From assembly GCA_964596125.1 (NCBI GenBank), contig CAZQRP010000011.1:41406-105405 (forward strand): 64,000 bases of DNA, given 5' to 3'. The notes beneath the pieces were generated by a model that saw only the letters and a list, made by a program, of their open reading frames with translations, was not told the DNA's origin and made no database searches. A program made the position numbers and the translations under genes. This document shows, piece after piece, positions 35,253-44,903 of the stretch. Every line of letters begins with the position of its first letter. Position 1 is the stretch's first letter. The DNA is from CAZQRP01 sp964596125. Lineage in GTDB: Bacteria; Chloroflexota; Dehalococcoidia; GIF9; UBA5629.

Positions 35253-36044
35253 GTGAAGCTCTTTAATAATTATAACAAGATCATCCTAATCGTAGAGTAT
35301 GATGGAAGCCGTTATTATGGTTTCCAGTGGCAGCCGGACCGGCTTACCATTCAGGCTATGCTGGAACAAGCTATACTCAAACTGACTGGAGAGGATAGAC
35401 GGATCATTGCTGCAAGTCGGACTGATACTGGAGTGCATGCTAATGGACAAGTGGTCAGTTTTCGAACTCGCTCTACCCTTTCGCCGATGACCATTGTTAG
35501 AGCATTAAATTACTATTTACCTGATGACATTGCCGTGAAAGCTGCTTACAAAGCAAGCGCCGATTTCAATGTCAGGCGTGATGCCCTGAGCCGTGAATAT
35601 AAGTACCGGATTTTGAACAGTCCAATCCGTTCACCTTTATATGAAGGTTATGTTTATTTAGTAACAGTAAAATTGAATATTGAAATTATGAATGAAGCAT
35701 GTCAATTTCTAAAATATGAGCACGATTTTGCTTCCTTTGCTTCATCCCCGGGCAGAATAGAGAACACAATTCGAACGGTATATGAAGCCAAGGTGACCAC
35801 GGAAAATAATGTGGTCACCCTTCACATGGCTGCCAATTCATTCTTACGTCATCAGGTACGTAATACTGTAGGCTTGCTCATCAGGATTGGACTGGGTAAA
35901 GTAGGACTTGATGAACTTAACCAGATTATGGAAGCAAAAAAACGCGGCCTGGCTGGACCGGCAGCTCCAGCTTGCGGACTATATCTTACTAAAGTCAATT
36001 ATCCCAGTGATTTGGAGTTACGATATGAAGACCTATTCAACTAA
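35253..36044 (+). CDS. truA: tRNA pseudouridine(38-40) synthase TruA
   Basis: 263 residues; isomerises uridines 38-40 in the tRNA anticodon arm. Catalytic aspartate in ASRTDTGVHANGQVV; also DGSRYYGFQWQP and NSFLRHQVRNTVG. GTG start at 35253. Its 3' end overlaps rplM by 20 bases. Confidence 0.95.
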   Translation: MKLFNNYNKIILIVEYDGSRYYGFQWQPDRLTIQAMLEQAILKLTGEDRRIIAASRTDTGVHANGQVVSFRTRSTLSPMTIVRALNYYLPDDIAVKAAYKASADFNVRRDALSREYKYRILNSPIRSPLYEGYVYLVTVKLNIEIMNEACQFLKYEHDFASFASSPGRIENTIRTVYEAKVTTENNVVTLHMAANSFLRHQVRNTVGLLIRIGLGKVGLDELNQIMEAKKRGLAGPAAPACGLYLTKVNYPSDLELRYEDLFN

Positions 36045-36474
36045 AGCCAAGGACGTTGAGCGCCAGTGGCATGTTGTCGATGCTTCGGGAAAGACATTAG
36101 GCAGGCTGGCCTCTCGAATAGCAAGCTTGCTTATTGGCAAGCATAAAGCACAGTATGTTCCATATCTCGATACGGGCGACTACGTTATCGTGCTTAATGC
36201 GTCTAAAGTAAGAGTTACCGGAAATAAAGCCAAACAGAAGATTTATTATCGACATTCCGGCTATCCTGGAGGCCTAAAGGCTGTAACGCTTGAAAAAATG
36301 CTTAGCACACATCCTACCAGAGTAATTGAGCATGCCGTAAAAGGGATGCTACCCCCTACTCGATTAGGAAGGGCCATGTTTAAGAAACTCAAGGTCTACG
36401 AGGGTGACAGTCATCCTCATCAGGCCCAGGTTGGGAGTTCTAAAGTAAATACAGGAGGGATTGAGAGCTCGTGA
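36025..36474 (+). CDS. rplM: 50S ribosomal protein L13
   Basis: 149 residues from ATG 36025 (MKTYSTKAKDVERQWHVVDA). Longer in-frame extensions upstream read through truA and are not L13. ASKVRVTGNKAKQKIYYRHSG is diagnostic. It overlaps rpsI by four bases (GTGA). Confidence 0.97.
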   Translation: MKTYSTKAKDVERQWHVVDASGKTLGRLASRIASLLIGKHKAQYVPYLDTGDYVIVLNASKVRVTGNKAKQKIYYRHSGYPGGLKAVTLEKMLSTHPTRVIEHAVKGMLPPTRLGRAMFKKLKVYEGDSHPHQAQVGSSKVNTGGIESS

Positions 36475-36866
36475 CAACTCAAACCTACGATCGTGGTACA
36501 GGCAGGCGTAAATGTGCCGTAGCCCAGATTAAGCTGTTTTCAGGCAGCGGCGAAATCATCGTCAATGGCAAGCCATATACTGAGGTCTTTCCTCGCCTTG
36601 AGCATCGCCGCACGATAGAAATGCCTTTTAAGGCTACTGATACGATAGGCAGATATAATGTTGAGGTAAAGGTAAAAGGTGGCGGTAATAGCGGGCAGGC
36701 TGGAGCTATTCGCCACGGGATCGCCAGGGCTTTGGTGAGGGTTAATGAGCACTTTAAGCCTCTTCTACGCCAGGAAGGTCTGCTTACCCGTGACTCACGG
36801 ATTAAAGAACGTAAGAAATACGGGCTCAAGCGTGCTCGAAAAGCACCTCAATATACCAAACGGTAA
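36471..36866 (+). CDS. rpsI: 30S ribosomal protein S9
   Basis: 131 residues ending KRARKAPQYTKR, the tail that touches P-site tRNA. YDRGTGRRKCAVAQIKLF and GGGNSGQAGAIRHGIARAL are typical. GTG start. It is the last gene of the superoperon; the 197-bp gap to the convergent Pgi/Pmi gene shows no clear terminator. Confidence 0.97.
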   Translation: MTTQTYDRGTGRRKCAVAQIKLFSGSGEIIVNGKPYTEVFPRLEHRRTIEMPFKATDTIGRYNVEVKVKGGGNSGQAGAIRHGIARALVRVNEHFKPLLRQEGLLTRDSRIKERKKYGLKRARKAPQYTKR

Positions 36867-37063
36867 ATGTTTTCTATACTCAGGAAGAAGCGATGTACCA
36901 TTTATTTGCTAACTTCTTATTGTGTTCATCTTTGACAATGAAGTAGTGGCTGCAAGGTGAAAACGAATCATATTCGCTAATTGTAGGCACTTCAGCAAAA
37001 GTCGATGACTGCTTATCGTTTACCTGTTAAATTCAAGTCCAGATCATATGACCGATTAAAAGA

Positions 37064-38128
37064 TTACTGGACCTTACCAAGCCGCTCTTTCAAATAATCA
37101 ATGGGCTTCACCGGTGTGGGATCGGTCTGGTTGAGGATCGCCAGATAGTAGCTGGTCCAATCGCCAAGAGATATCAGGCTCATCATCTGACTGAGTTCAT
37201 CTCCACCCTGGCTATCAATAATTCGGTGAGCAATGCCATTTTGTGAAAGGAGCTCGCTGGTCACCTGGTAGCGAACCAAAGTGCGGGAATGTATTGACGG
37301 ACATCGCAGGAGAATTACATATAAATTCGGGGCCAGTCCCGGGGGAAACCGATAGCCGACTACGGAGTTGTGATTAAGCTCAGGAAAAGTCTCCTGGAAA
37401 GCCCAGACCTTGCTGTTTTCATTAATTTGGGCTTTCCAGCGACGAGCGACTTCAGTAAGAATACCAGCACCATAAATCACCACCATTTTACCGTATAGTT
37501 CAGTCGCCAACTGTTTGGCTAAATTCGAGCTCGTAGGTACAGTCTCGTTAAATCGTTCTAAGAGCATCTCAAGATTTCCAATCATCGCTTCAACATCATC
37601 TGGCTTATCCTCAAGGAAATCCAGCCTGCGAAGAAAAGCTATAAGAGGTAAGAAACTATACCCCAGCGCAGCCCTGGGTTGTGAAACGTAGTCTATTATG
37701 AAAACCGGCACTTTAGCAGCTTCAGCTATAGATTTCAGCTTTCCACCAGTGGTTATAGCCAGCTTTTTGCAGTTCCTTTCCAGTGCCCAACAGAAGGCAG
37801 AAAGCGTTTCTTCGGTATTTCCTGAGTAGCTGGATGCAATGACAAGTGTCCTGTCGTCGATAAAACCGGGCAGGTCATAATCACGGTTTACAAAGATAAT
37901 CAGTTTACTTACTGATGAGGCCAATACTCGGACTAAGTCACCACCTATTGCTGAACCACCCATACCCAGAAATACTATTTTATCAATATCGACATAGTCA
38001 TAAGGCAATTTAAATTTTCTGGCTTTGTTCCAGGCAGCCCAGCATTGTTCGGGCAATCCACGAAGGTGAGCTCTCATGTTCTCTGTATCAAGTTGCTTGA
38101 ATATCGTCGGGGTATCTAAGTTAACCAT
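37064..38128 (-). CDS. Bifunctional phosphoglucose/phosphomannose isomerase
   Basis: 354-residue double SIS-domain isomerase of the archaeal/bacterial Pgi-Pmi type, interconverting fructose-6-P with glucose-6-P or mannose-6-P. SIS 1 has FLGMGGSAIGGDLVR and IASSYSGNTEETLSAFCW; the C-terminal part has NENSKVWAFQETFPELNHNS with the family glutamate and histidine. It starts 3 bp after the mutase stop, so the two are co-transcribed and feed sugar-phosphate synthesis. Substrate range cannot be fixed from sequence. Confidence 0.93.
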   Translation of the reverse strand: MVNLDTPTIFKQLDTENMRAHLRGLPEQCWAAWNKARKFKLPYDYVDIDKIVFLGMGGSAIGGDLVRVLASSVSKLIIFVNRDYDLPGFIDDRTLVIASSYSGNTEETLSAFCWALERNCKKLAITTGGKLKSIAEAAKVPVFIIDYVSQPRAALGYSFLPLIAFLRRLDFLEDKPDDVEAMIGNLEMLLERFNETVPTSSNLAKQLATELYGKMVVIYGAGILTEVARRWKAQINENSKVWAFQETFPELNHNSVVGYRFPPGLAPNLYVILLRCPSIHSRTLVRYQVTSELLSQNGIAHRIIDSQGGDELSQMMSLISLGDWTSYYLAILNQTDPTPVKPIDYLKERLGKVQ

Positions 38129-38131
38129 AGC

Positions 38132-39556
38132 TTAAATAGCCAATATTTTTTTACCGCTGTCCAGCAGTAGCTGCACCTGCTCCGGACTATGGCTTTCAGC
38201 ATAGATACGGATCAATGGTTCTGTACCAGAGAAGCGGAGGAGCAGCCAGGAGCCATCAGACAGGATATATTTGAAGCCATCAGTTGTGTTCATCTTTACC
38301 ACTTTTATTCCGGCAACTGATTTGATAGTGCCCTGGGTAATCTTGTTTAAGAATCCCTGGCGCTGGTCTGGTGAAATGTGCAAATCATAACGATCATAAT
38401 AGTGAGGCCCGACTTTACTATACAGATAATCCAAAAGCTGTGAAGGGGTCTTAGCAGTCTTTATCATAAAGTCGAGGATATAGAGGCCGGCCAAGATTCC
38501 ATCCCGCTCAGGAACATGCCCACGAAAGCCATAACCACCACTCTCCTCACCACCAATGAAGGCGTTTTTCTCTATCATCAGAGGTGCCACATACTTGAAG
38601 CCTACCATTGTCTCGTAAACAGGGACATCGAAAAGCTCTCCCAGCCGATACAACATATCAGTTGAGCACAGGCTCTTGATTATTGGGCCACGTTCGCTGT
38701 GGACTTCTAAAAAATAAAGGGCAAGCAGTGCAAAGACCTGATGTGGGTTCAGAAAATTTCCTTTTTCATCAATTACACCGATTCGATCGGCATCACCATC
38801 AGTGGCCAAACCGACATCCGCATTCTGCTCTTTGACCAGGCCAGAGAGCTTGGTAAGGTGCCTGGCAATCGGTTCAGGCTGGATCCCAGGAAACAGGGGA
38901 TTGCGTTCCGCGTTAATTTCGGTTATTTCCAGCCCTCCTTCACCCAGAAGAGTCTTGAAATAACCGATACCGGCTCCATACATTGAATCCACGATAATTT
39001 TCAGATGGCTTTGTTGAATGGGCCTTACATCAATAAGTCGTTTAATTTGATCGGTATATGCTGTTACCGGATCAAAATAGGTTATTTGTCCACTATTCAA
39101 GCCATCATCTAAAGATACCTTCTTTATACCACCTGATAATAGAACGTCGTTTGTATTTTTTTCAATCAATGTTGCAAGTTCGGTAGGAGCACTCGCGCCA
39201 GTACTATCTTTGTATTTGAATCCATTCCAATTTCCCGGATTGTGGCTTGCAGTAATGATTATGGCGCCGGCCGAATGTATGTAGGTTACCAGATAGCTTA
39301 TTACAGGAGTAGGTGCCTGCTGTGAACAAAGGTATACCTTTATTCCGTTACCGGCGATAACTTCTGCTGCTGCCGCAGCAAAATTTTCAGAAGCAAAACG
39401 GGTATCATAACCAATGACCAGTCCCTGCTCGGCTTTTTTCGCATGGTTTAAGTAATTGGCTACACCTTGAGCACAAGCCCGGACATTATCAAAGGTAAAA
39501 TCCTCGGCAATAACTGCACGCCAGCCATCAGTACCGAAGTTAATCATCTTATTCAC
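38132..39556 (-). CDS. Phosphoglucomutase/phosphomannomutase
   Basis: 474-residue alpha-D-phosphohexomutase. Phosphoserine loop TASHNPGNWNGFKYK, Mg loop DGDADRIGV, sugar loop GGEESGGYGFRGHVPERD and phosphate loop RFSGTEPLIRIY are all intact. An ATG three codons inside (MINFGTDGWRAVI) is an alternative start. It works with the downstream isomerase to move phosphate between C6 and C1 of glucose or mannose. Confidence 0.94.
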   Translation of the reverse strand: MNKMINFGTDGWRAVIAEDFTFDNVRACAQGVANYLNHAKKAEQGLVIGYDTRFASENFAAAAAEVIAGNGIKVYLCSQQAPTPVISYLVTYIHSAGAIIITASHNPGNWNGFKYKDSTGASAPTELATLIEKNTNDVLLSGGIKKVSLDDGLNSGQITYFDPVTAYTDQIKRLIDVRPIQQSHLKIIVDSMYGAGIGYFKTLLGEGGLEITEINAERNPLFPGIQPEPIARHLTKLSGLVKEQNADVGLATDGDADRIGVIDEKGNFLNPHQVFALLALYFLEVHSERGPIIKSLCSTDMLYRLGELFDVPVYETMVGFKYVAPLMIEKNAFIGGEESGGYGFRGHVPERDGILAGLYILDFMIKTAKTPSQLLDYLYSKVGPHYYDRYDLHISPDQRQGFLNKITQGTIKSVAGIKVVKMNTTDGFKYILSDGSWLLLRFSGTEPLIRIYAESHSPEQVQLLLDSGKKILAI

Positions 39557-39688
39557 AGTCAGTCTTTTTGATCCGCAGCCCCGTTAGCTCTACTCCCCCT
39601 CAAAGATACCAAAAAGAATCCACTTTTACCACCTGAACGCATTATGCATGGTATCTACAAAGCCTTCCTGAAACAGTTCTTCGATCTC

Positions 39689-40900
39689 CTAAAGACCAGC
39701 TTCCTTTCTAATAACGTCAACTTTGTCCAACCTCTCCCAGGGGAGATCGATATCACTTCTACCGAAGTGTCCATACGTAGCAGTAGGTAAATAAATCGGC
39801 CGACGCAAATCAAGATACCTGATAATCGCTTCAGGTCGCATATCAAAGTGCTTTTTGATGAGCTCAAGAATCGTTACGTCCGATACCTTGCCCGTGCCAA
39901 AAGTCTCAATTGACAATGACATCGGGTGAGCAACACCGATAGCATAGGATACCTGGACCTCAAGGCGATCGGCAACTCCGGCAGCTACAAGATTCTTGGC
40001 AACATACCTGGCCATGTAACTAGCTGAACGATCCACCTTTGTCGGATCTTTACCAGAAAAGGCACCTCCTCCGTGGTGAGCGGTGCCACCATAGGTATCT
40101 ACAAGTATTTTTCGTCCGGTGAAACCTGTGTCTGACACCGGCCCACCGATTTCGAAACGTCCGGCACCATTGATAATGAACTTGGTCCTATCATCCATCA
40201 AATTAGAAGGTATTATTGCTTTTATTACTTTTTCAGTTATATCACGTCGGATAGTATCATTGTCGACATTTGGATCGTGATGTGCACCGATAACTACACC
40301 GTCAATCCTCATCGGTACGCCATTGCTATACTCTACAGTTACTTGAGATTTTCCATCCGGGCGCAGGTAAGGTAAAGTCTTGTCTTTCCTAACCAGAGCC
40401 AGCCGCTGGCACAGTTTATGCGCCAGGGAAATAGGCAAAGGCATGAACTCTGGCGTCTCAGTACAGGCAAAACCGAACATCATTCCCTGGTCACCAGCGC
40501 CTGTCTTTTCTAATAAATCCTCAGTTTGTGTTATACCCCTTGTTTCCAATGATCGATTTACTCCCGCACTTATATCGACGGATTGTTGTTTTATACTTAC
40601 CAGTGTGCCACAGCTCATATAGTCAAAACCATACTCGGGACTGATATAACCTGCATCTTTGACTACCTTTCGCACAATATCGGGTACCTCTATATAGCAA
40701 TCGGTAGTTATTTCACCCAAAACTATTACCAGGCCTATGGTAACAGCAACCTCGCAAGCGACCCTGGCATACGGATCCTGTTCCAAGATAGCATCAAGGA
40801 TGGCATCGGAAACCTGGTCACAGAGCTTATCAGGATGCCCTTCAGTGACCGACTCCGAAGCAAAAAAATAAGAACTATTTTGATCAAAACTATTTGTCAT
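39689..40900 (-). CDS. metK: S-adenosylmethionine synthetase
   Basis: 403 residues; methionine + ATP to SAM. SESVTEGHPDKLCDQVSDAILD, GAGDQGMMFGFAC (ATP/metal loop), GGAHHGGGAFSGKDPTKVDRS-type loop written here GTAHHGGGAFSGKDPTKVD, and the final GRSDIDLPWE. ATG 40900, with GAGGAG upstream, 22 bp after ahcY. The gap is too short for a SAM riboswitch. Confidence 0.97.
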   Translation of the reverse strand: MTNSFDQNSSYFFASESVTEGHPDKLCDQVSDAILDAILEQDPYARVACEVAVTIGLVIVLGEITTDCYIEVPDIVRKVVKDAGYISPEYGFDYMSCGTLVSIKQQSVDISAGVNRSLETRGITQTEDLLEKTGAGDQGMMFGFACTETPEFMPLPISLAHKLCQRLALVRKDKTLPYLRPDGKSQVTVEYSNGVPMRIDGVVIGAHHDPNVDNDTIRRDITEKVIKAIIPSNLMDDRTKFIINGAGRFEIGGPVSDTGFTGRKILVDTYGGTAHHGGGAFSGKDPTKVDRSASYMARYVAKNLVAAGVADRLEVQVSYAIGVAHPMSLSIETFGTGKVSDVTILELIKKHFDMRPEAIIRYLDLRRPIYLPTATYGHFGRSDIDLPWERLDKVDVIRKEAGL

Positions 40901-40922
40901 GTTTTTCTCCTCTTATTTCCGA

Positions 40923-42176
40923 TTATGTTCCCGACTCCCAGCTTTCCAGGTATTTGCTTTGTTCCTGGGTCAAGGAATCGATTGTTATGTTCATTGCTTT
41001 AAGTTTCAATCTCCCCACCTCATTGTCGATTTCTTCGGGTACTGAGTAGACCTTCGGTTGGAGAGTGCCTTTCATCTTTACCAAGTGCTCCAGGCACAGT
41101 GCCTGATTGGCAAAACTCATATCCATCACACTAGCAGGATGCCCCTCAGCCGCCACCAGATTTATCAGCCTGCCTTCACCAAGCAGATAGAGCCGCCGGT
41201 CATCGGCCAGAGTATATTCATCAACAAAGGGACGCACTTGCCTTTTCGCTTTTGCTAGCCGCTCTAAAGCTGGAATATTTATCTCCACATTGAAATGACC
41301 ACTATTTGCCAGAATAGCTCCGTCCTTTAGCTGAGCAATGTGGGCTTCGTCAATTACATTGATATCCCCGGTAGCAGTGATAAAAATATCTCCTATCCTG
41401 GCTGCCTCGATTAAAGGCATAACCTGATAGCCATCCATGGCCGCTTCAAGAGCCGGTATAGGTTCCACCTCGGTTACAGTTACATGGGCACCCAAGCCTT
41501 GTGCTCGCCGGGCTATACCCCTGCTACACCAGCCATATCCGCAAACAACCACCTTCTTACCCGCCCACAGGACATTTGTAGCTCTGGTGATTCCATCAAT
41601 GGTACTTTGCCCTGTGCCGTAGCGATTGTCGAAGAAATGCTTAGTCTTGGCGTCATTTACGGCAATAATCGGATATCGCAGTTTACTTTGTTCAGCCATG
41701 TTTCTAAGCCGTATCACCCCCGTTGTAGTTTCCTCGGTCCCGCCGATTATGTCCTCAACAAGATAACCTTTTTCTTGATGGATAATACTGACAAGATCGG
41801 CACCATCGTCTACAGTTAGATGTGGTTTATGATCAAGAGCAGCGATTATATGCTGGTAATAGGTCTGATTATCTTCTCCTTTAATAGCAAAAGTGGGCGT
41901 CCCCTGTTCAACAAGAGCCGCAGCCACATCATCTTGCGTACTTAAAGGGTTTGAGGCACAGAGAACAACTTCGGCACCACCCTCTTTTAAAACCGAAGCC
42001 AGGTTGGCGGTCTCAGTGGTAATATGAAGGCAACCTGATATACGAATCCCTTTTAATGGCTTCTCACGTGCGAACCGCTCCCGTACAAGCTTAATTACCG
42101 GCATCTCCCGGCCGGCCCAATCGATACGCAGCTTGCCCTGTTCAGATAGAGAAAGGTCTTTGACATCGTAATTCAT
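40923..42176 (-). CDS. ahcY: S-adenosylhomocysteine hydrolase
   Basis: 417 residues; reversibly splits SAH to homocysteine and adenosine with bound NAD. LTVDDGADLV, NDAKTKHFFDNRYGTGQS, GYGWCSRGIARRAQGLG (NAD site), FITATGDINVI and NSGHFNVEI are typical. It lacks the 40-residue insert of some bacterial enzymes. It overlaps the upstream kinase-fusion gene by four bases and precedes metK, closing the methylation cycle. Confidence 0.96.
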   Translation of the reverse strand: MNYDVKDLSLSEQGKLRIDWAGREMPVIKLVRERFAREKPLKGIRISGCLHITTETANLASVLKEGGAEVVLCASNPLSTQDDVAAALVEQGTPTFAIKGEDNQTYYQHIIAALDHKPHLTVDDGADLVSIIHQEKGYLVEDIIGGTEETTTGVIRLRNMAEQSKLRYPIIAVNDAKTKHFFDNRYGTGQSTIDGITRATNVLWAGKKVVVCGYGWCSRGIARRAQGLGAHVTVTEVEPIPALEAAMDGYQVMPLIEAARIGDIFITATGDINVIDEAHIAQLKDGAILANSGHFNVEINIPALERLAKAKRQVRPFVDEYTLADDRRLYLLGEGRLINLVAAEGHPASVMDMSFANQALCLEHLVKMKGTLQPKVYSVPEEIDNEVGRLKLKAMNITIDSLTQEQSKYLESWESGT

Positions 42177-43729
42177 AATTCTAATAAAATCCTTTCCGAT
42201 AGTATTTTCACAATATCATTCAAAGGCTGGGAAGTGTCAAGTACTATGTGGTTTTCTGCAGGGAATTCAGTTATTGAATCGAAATCTTGCTTCTGTGATT
42301 CATATATTTCCCATCTACCATCGGAGACAGAGCCCTCTTCAAGTCTTCGCTCAAGGCGGCTCCTGATGTTGTTTTCATCGAGGACGCACTCAACGACTAC
42401 AAAATCGGCTTCCATTTCCTCAGCTACACTTCTGGCTCTCACTCTATCCTGCATTTTTTTAAAAGAGGCATCAAGAATAACAGACTGCCCGCGGGATAGA
42501 AGCACCCTGGATTGAGCAAACATCTCCTCATATGTTTTCCTGGAAAAATCTTCAGAATACATACCACTTTGGAATTGTTCAAAGCGATGCTCAGTTGGTT
42601 CAATACCAGCTAATTTTTTTCTGATGACATCCGAAGAGATAACGGTAAATCCAGACCTCTCACCTAAAGCCTGGGCTACAGTAGTTTTACCGGTGCCAAC
42701 CAGACCGCTGGTAATAATTACCAGGGGTCTTTCTCTTATATACCTGTAAGCCAAGTTGAAATACTCCTGTGCCGCAGCCAATGCTGCTTCCTTTTCCGAA
42801 ATATAGGGATCATCCAGTTTAAAGCTTTCCACTTTACCTCGAACACAGGCACGGTAACATTTATAGAAATTTAATAGTTGCTGTAACTCGTTATCCTGAC
42901 TGAATCCGACATAACCATCAATGAAAGCCCGGGAAAGGTCTTCCCGGTGATAGCGGTCAAGATCCATGGCCAGGAAAGCAATTTCAGAGGCTATGTCACA
43001 ATATCTAAACCTGTCATTGAACTCGATACAATCATAAATAATAATTCCATTGTTGAAGCAGATGTGGGCAGCATGAAGGTCACCGTGGCAATCCTTAATC
43101 CTGCCAGTCTCAACACGCTTGCGGAACAATGGTTCGTTTTCCCTGACGAATTTATCTGTATAAGCTTTAAGGCCGTTATATTTCCATGAAGTAATACAAG
43201 TATCTAAATACTTTTCGGTCTGACTGAAATTCTCTTCAACGTTTGTCATAATGATATCCAGTTCTCCATAAGCGCTGATCTCGGGACTGGTTTCAGCTTC
43301 ATGGTGGAATGCTGACAGTTTTTCAGCCACATCCAGCACCATTTTCTCTGTTACACGATTCTGAGGAAGAAGGCTCTCCATAGTTCGTTCTCTTGGTAGC
43401 TGCTTCATTTTAACTGCATACTCAATTACCCTACCTTTATCTCCAAAACGAATTTGTCCCGCATTTTCAACTATAGGTACTACCTCCAAATAGACATCGG
43501 GAGACAGACGCTTGTTCAGCTTCAACTCCTGCTGACAAAAAAAGTGGCGTTTCTCAAGCGTGGTATAGTCGAGATAGCCCAAATCAACAGGTTTCTTGAC
43601 TTTAAATGCATATTTGCCAGTGAGGAAAACAAATGACATCTGTGTCTGAACAAACTCTATTGCCTGGGGCCTATCAGGATAGATTTCGGGTCTAAGTAGC
43701 GATTCAACTAAAGCTGAAGACTCTGACAC
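42173..43729 (-). CDS. APH-like domain fused to P-loop kinase
   Basis: 518 residues. Residues about 30-330 form an aminoglycoside-phosphotransferase/kinase-like domain (COG2187 type) with the Brenner motif KDCHGDLHAAHICF (H215, D217) and metal aspartate in IIIYDCIEFND. Residues about 336-518 form a COG0645-type kinase with P-loop SGLVGTGKTT (341-350) and an arginine-rich lid (RSRLERRLEEG). This fusion is known but its substrate is not. Location in a SAM-cycle operon suggests a small-molecule kinase, not antibiotic resistance. It overlaps ahcY by ATGA. Confidence 0.85.
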   Translation of the reverse strand: MSESSALVESLLRPEIYPDRPQAIEFVQTQMSFVFLTGKYAFKVKKPVDLGYLDYTTLEKRHFFCQQELKLNKRLSPDVYLEVVPIVENAGQIRFGDKGRVIEYAVKMKQLPRERTMESLLPQNRVTEKMVLDVAEKLSAFHHEAETSPEISAYGELDIIMTNVEENFSQTEKYLDTCITSWKYNGLKAYTDKFVRENEPLFRKRVETGRIKDCHGDLHAAHICFNNGIIIYDCIEFNDRFRYCDIASEIAFLAMDLDRYHREDLSRAFIDGYVGFSQDNELQQLLNFYKCYRACVRGKVESFKLDDPYISEKEAALAAAQEYFNLAYRYIRERPLVIITSGLVGTGKTTVAQALGERSGFTVISSDVIRKKLAGIEPTEHRFEQFQSGMYSEDFSRKTYEEMFAQSRVLLSRGQSVILDASFKKMQDRVRARSVAEEMEADFVVVECVLDENNIRSRLERRLEEGSVSDGRWEIYESQKQDFDSITEFPAENHIVLDTSQPLNDIVKILSERILLEL

Positions 43730-43861
43730 GATTTTAACTCAAGCGTCATTGTATGCCATCAGACACCCAGGATTCAAGCTTGATAGCCAGTCTGATTGAC
43801 TCTCCAGCTATAAACGCCACCACTTTCACAACGTTTATATACCTGAATGTAGTATGGTCGT

Positions 43862-44383
43862 TTATTGTATCAGTTTCGGCTGGCATTGACTACAGAGTGT
43901 TATTAGCTTCCAGTCAGTATCGGCCAGACTATTGGAAAAATGCATTACACACCTGATGTCCGAACAATGCCCCAGGCCAAAGGTATGTCCAAGCTCATGA
44001 ACAGCTTCTTTCACAGCCCTGTTTAAAAATAGATGATTGTCCGCGGGCAAACCATAATATTCCTGCCTGAGGCGGTATAAAGAGATGATGGATACTCCGG
44101 AGTGTATATCAGCCTCACCAAAGACAAAGTTTAGTCCCGGAGCATACAGGTCTACATCAACTACGCCTAGGACTTTTTCATCTGGTTCCATGCCGGATTC
44201 TTTCATCGCGGTGAGCAGGACTGATGCAAGATATTGTACGCGCTCCGGATTATAAGCCTGATAAAGAATCCCCGGTTCTGAAGTTATCTCTATAGGGCAG
44301 CCAAAGATACAGTCAAGTTTTTCCTTAAGCTTAACTACTATAGAACTGTCAACATCACCGATCGGCTTAAGTGTGATCCTCAT
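43862..44383 (-). CDS. amzA: Archaemetzincin-type zinc metalloprotease
   Basis: 173 residues. HELGHTFGLGHC (129-140) gives the catalytic zinc ligands H129, H133 and H139 with E130. C140, C145, C164 and C167 match the second zinc site of archaemetzincins, and M147 follows. Physiological substrate unknown in any organism I know. Its start overlaps the end of the NTPase gene by 17 bases, so the two are coupled. A 132-bp gap separates it from the kinase fusion. Confidence 0.92.
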   Translation of the reverse strand: MRITLKPIGDVDSSIVVKLKEKLDCIFGCPIEITSEPGILYQAYNPERVQYLASVLLTAMKESGMEPDEKVLGVVDVDLYAPGLNFVFGEADIHSGVSIISLYRLRQEYYGLPADNHLFLNRAVKEAVHELGHTFGLGHCSDIRCVMHFSNSLADTDWKLITLCSQCQPKLIQ

Positions 44384-44903
44384 TGGTGGTTAACTTTAGC
44401 CATTTAATTACTTCGCTCAGTACCTGGTAGTAATCAGCTCTGCTGACTTTGACTGTTTTTACTTCAGGGAGCCGCTTTATCTCGTCGGCAAAGGGATGTG
44501 GATTAAGCATAATGGTGCCGAGAACTCTCTTTCCGCTGCCTATTACCTTCAGCACTGCCTCCTGAAAATGAGGAGAGAAAAGCTCCATTTTGCCTATTTC
44601 ATCAACGACTATCAAATCACTTTCTTTTATCGCCCGATAAAGGGCAGTGACACCGACCTTCTCCAGATTATCGGTAGCAATACCATATTTGCTCACCCGG
44701 TTGGGGGTTGAGACATTTATATGTGCCAATATAGCATCTTGTCCATCTAAGGTGATAATTTTGAAGCCGTGCCTTACACCGCCGACCCGTATCTCTTCGG
44801 TATAAAAGCCACCAGCGGAAACCTTTGATCTGGCAATCGCCTCTCTAATAATAGTAGTCTTTCCGCTACCCGGACTACCAGTCAGGAGGTAAACGTTTGG
44901 CAT
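44367..44903 (-). CDS. THEP1-type nucleoside-triphosphatase
   Basis: 178-residue P-loop NTPase of the THEP1/NTPase_1 family (archaeal MTH538/human NTPCR type). P-loop GSPGSGKTT is at residues 9-17 and Walker B-like LIVVDEIGKMELFS in the middle. Family members hydrolyse NTPs slowly; the biological role is unsettled. The start ATG abuts the stop of the Lys-rich gene (sharing one base) and the 3' end overlaps amzA. Confidence 0.9.
   Translation of the reverse strand: MPNVYLLTGSPGSGKTTIIREAIARSKVSAGGFYTEEIRVGGVRHGFKIITLDGQDAILAHINVSTPNRVSKYGIATDNLEKVGVTALYRAIKESDLIVVDEIGKMELFSPHFQEAVLKVIGSGKRVLGTIMLNPHPFADEIKRLPEVKTVKVSRADYYQVLSEVIKWLKLTTNEDHT

Noticed and set aside
35908..36024. Upstream ATG for rplM
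   Set aside because: Reads through truA coding sequence in another frame; L13 starts at 36025.
36867..37063. Terminator between rpsI and the Pgi/Pmi gene
   Set aside because: No stable stem with T tract is visible on either strand, although convergent genes make one likely.
40901..40922. SAM riboswitch before metK, or in mtnA/ahcY upstream gaps
   Set aside because: Gaps are a few bases to tens of bases or lack the SAM-I/II conserved stems.
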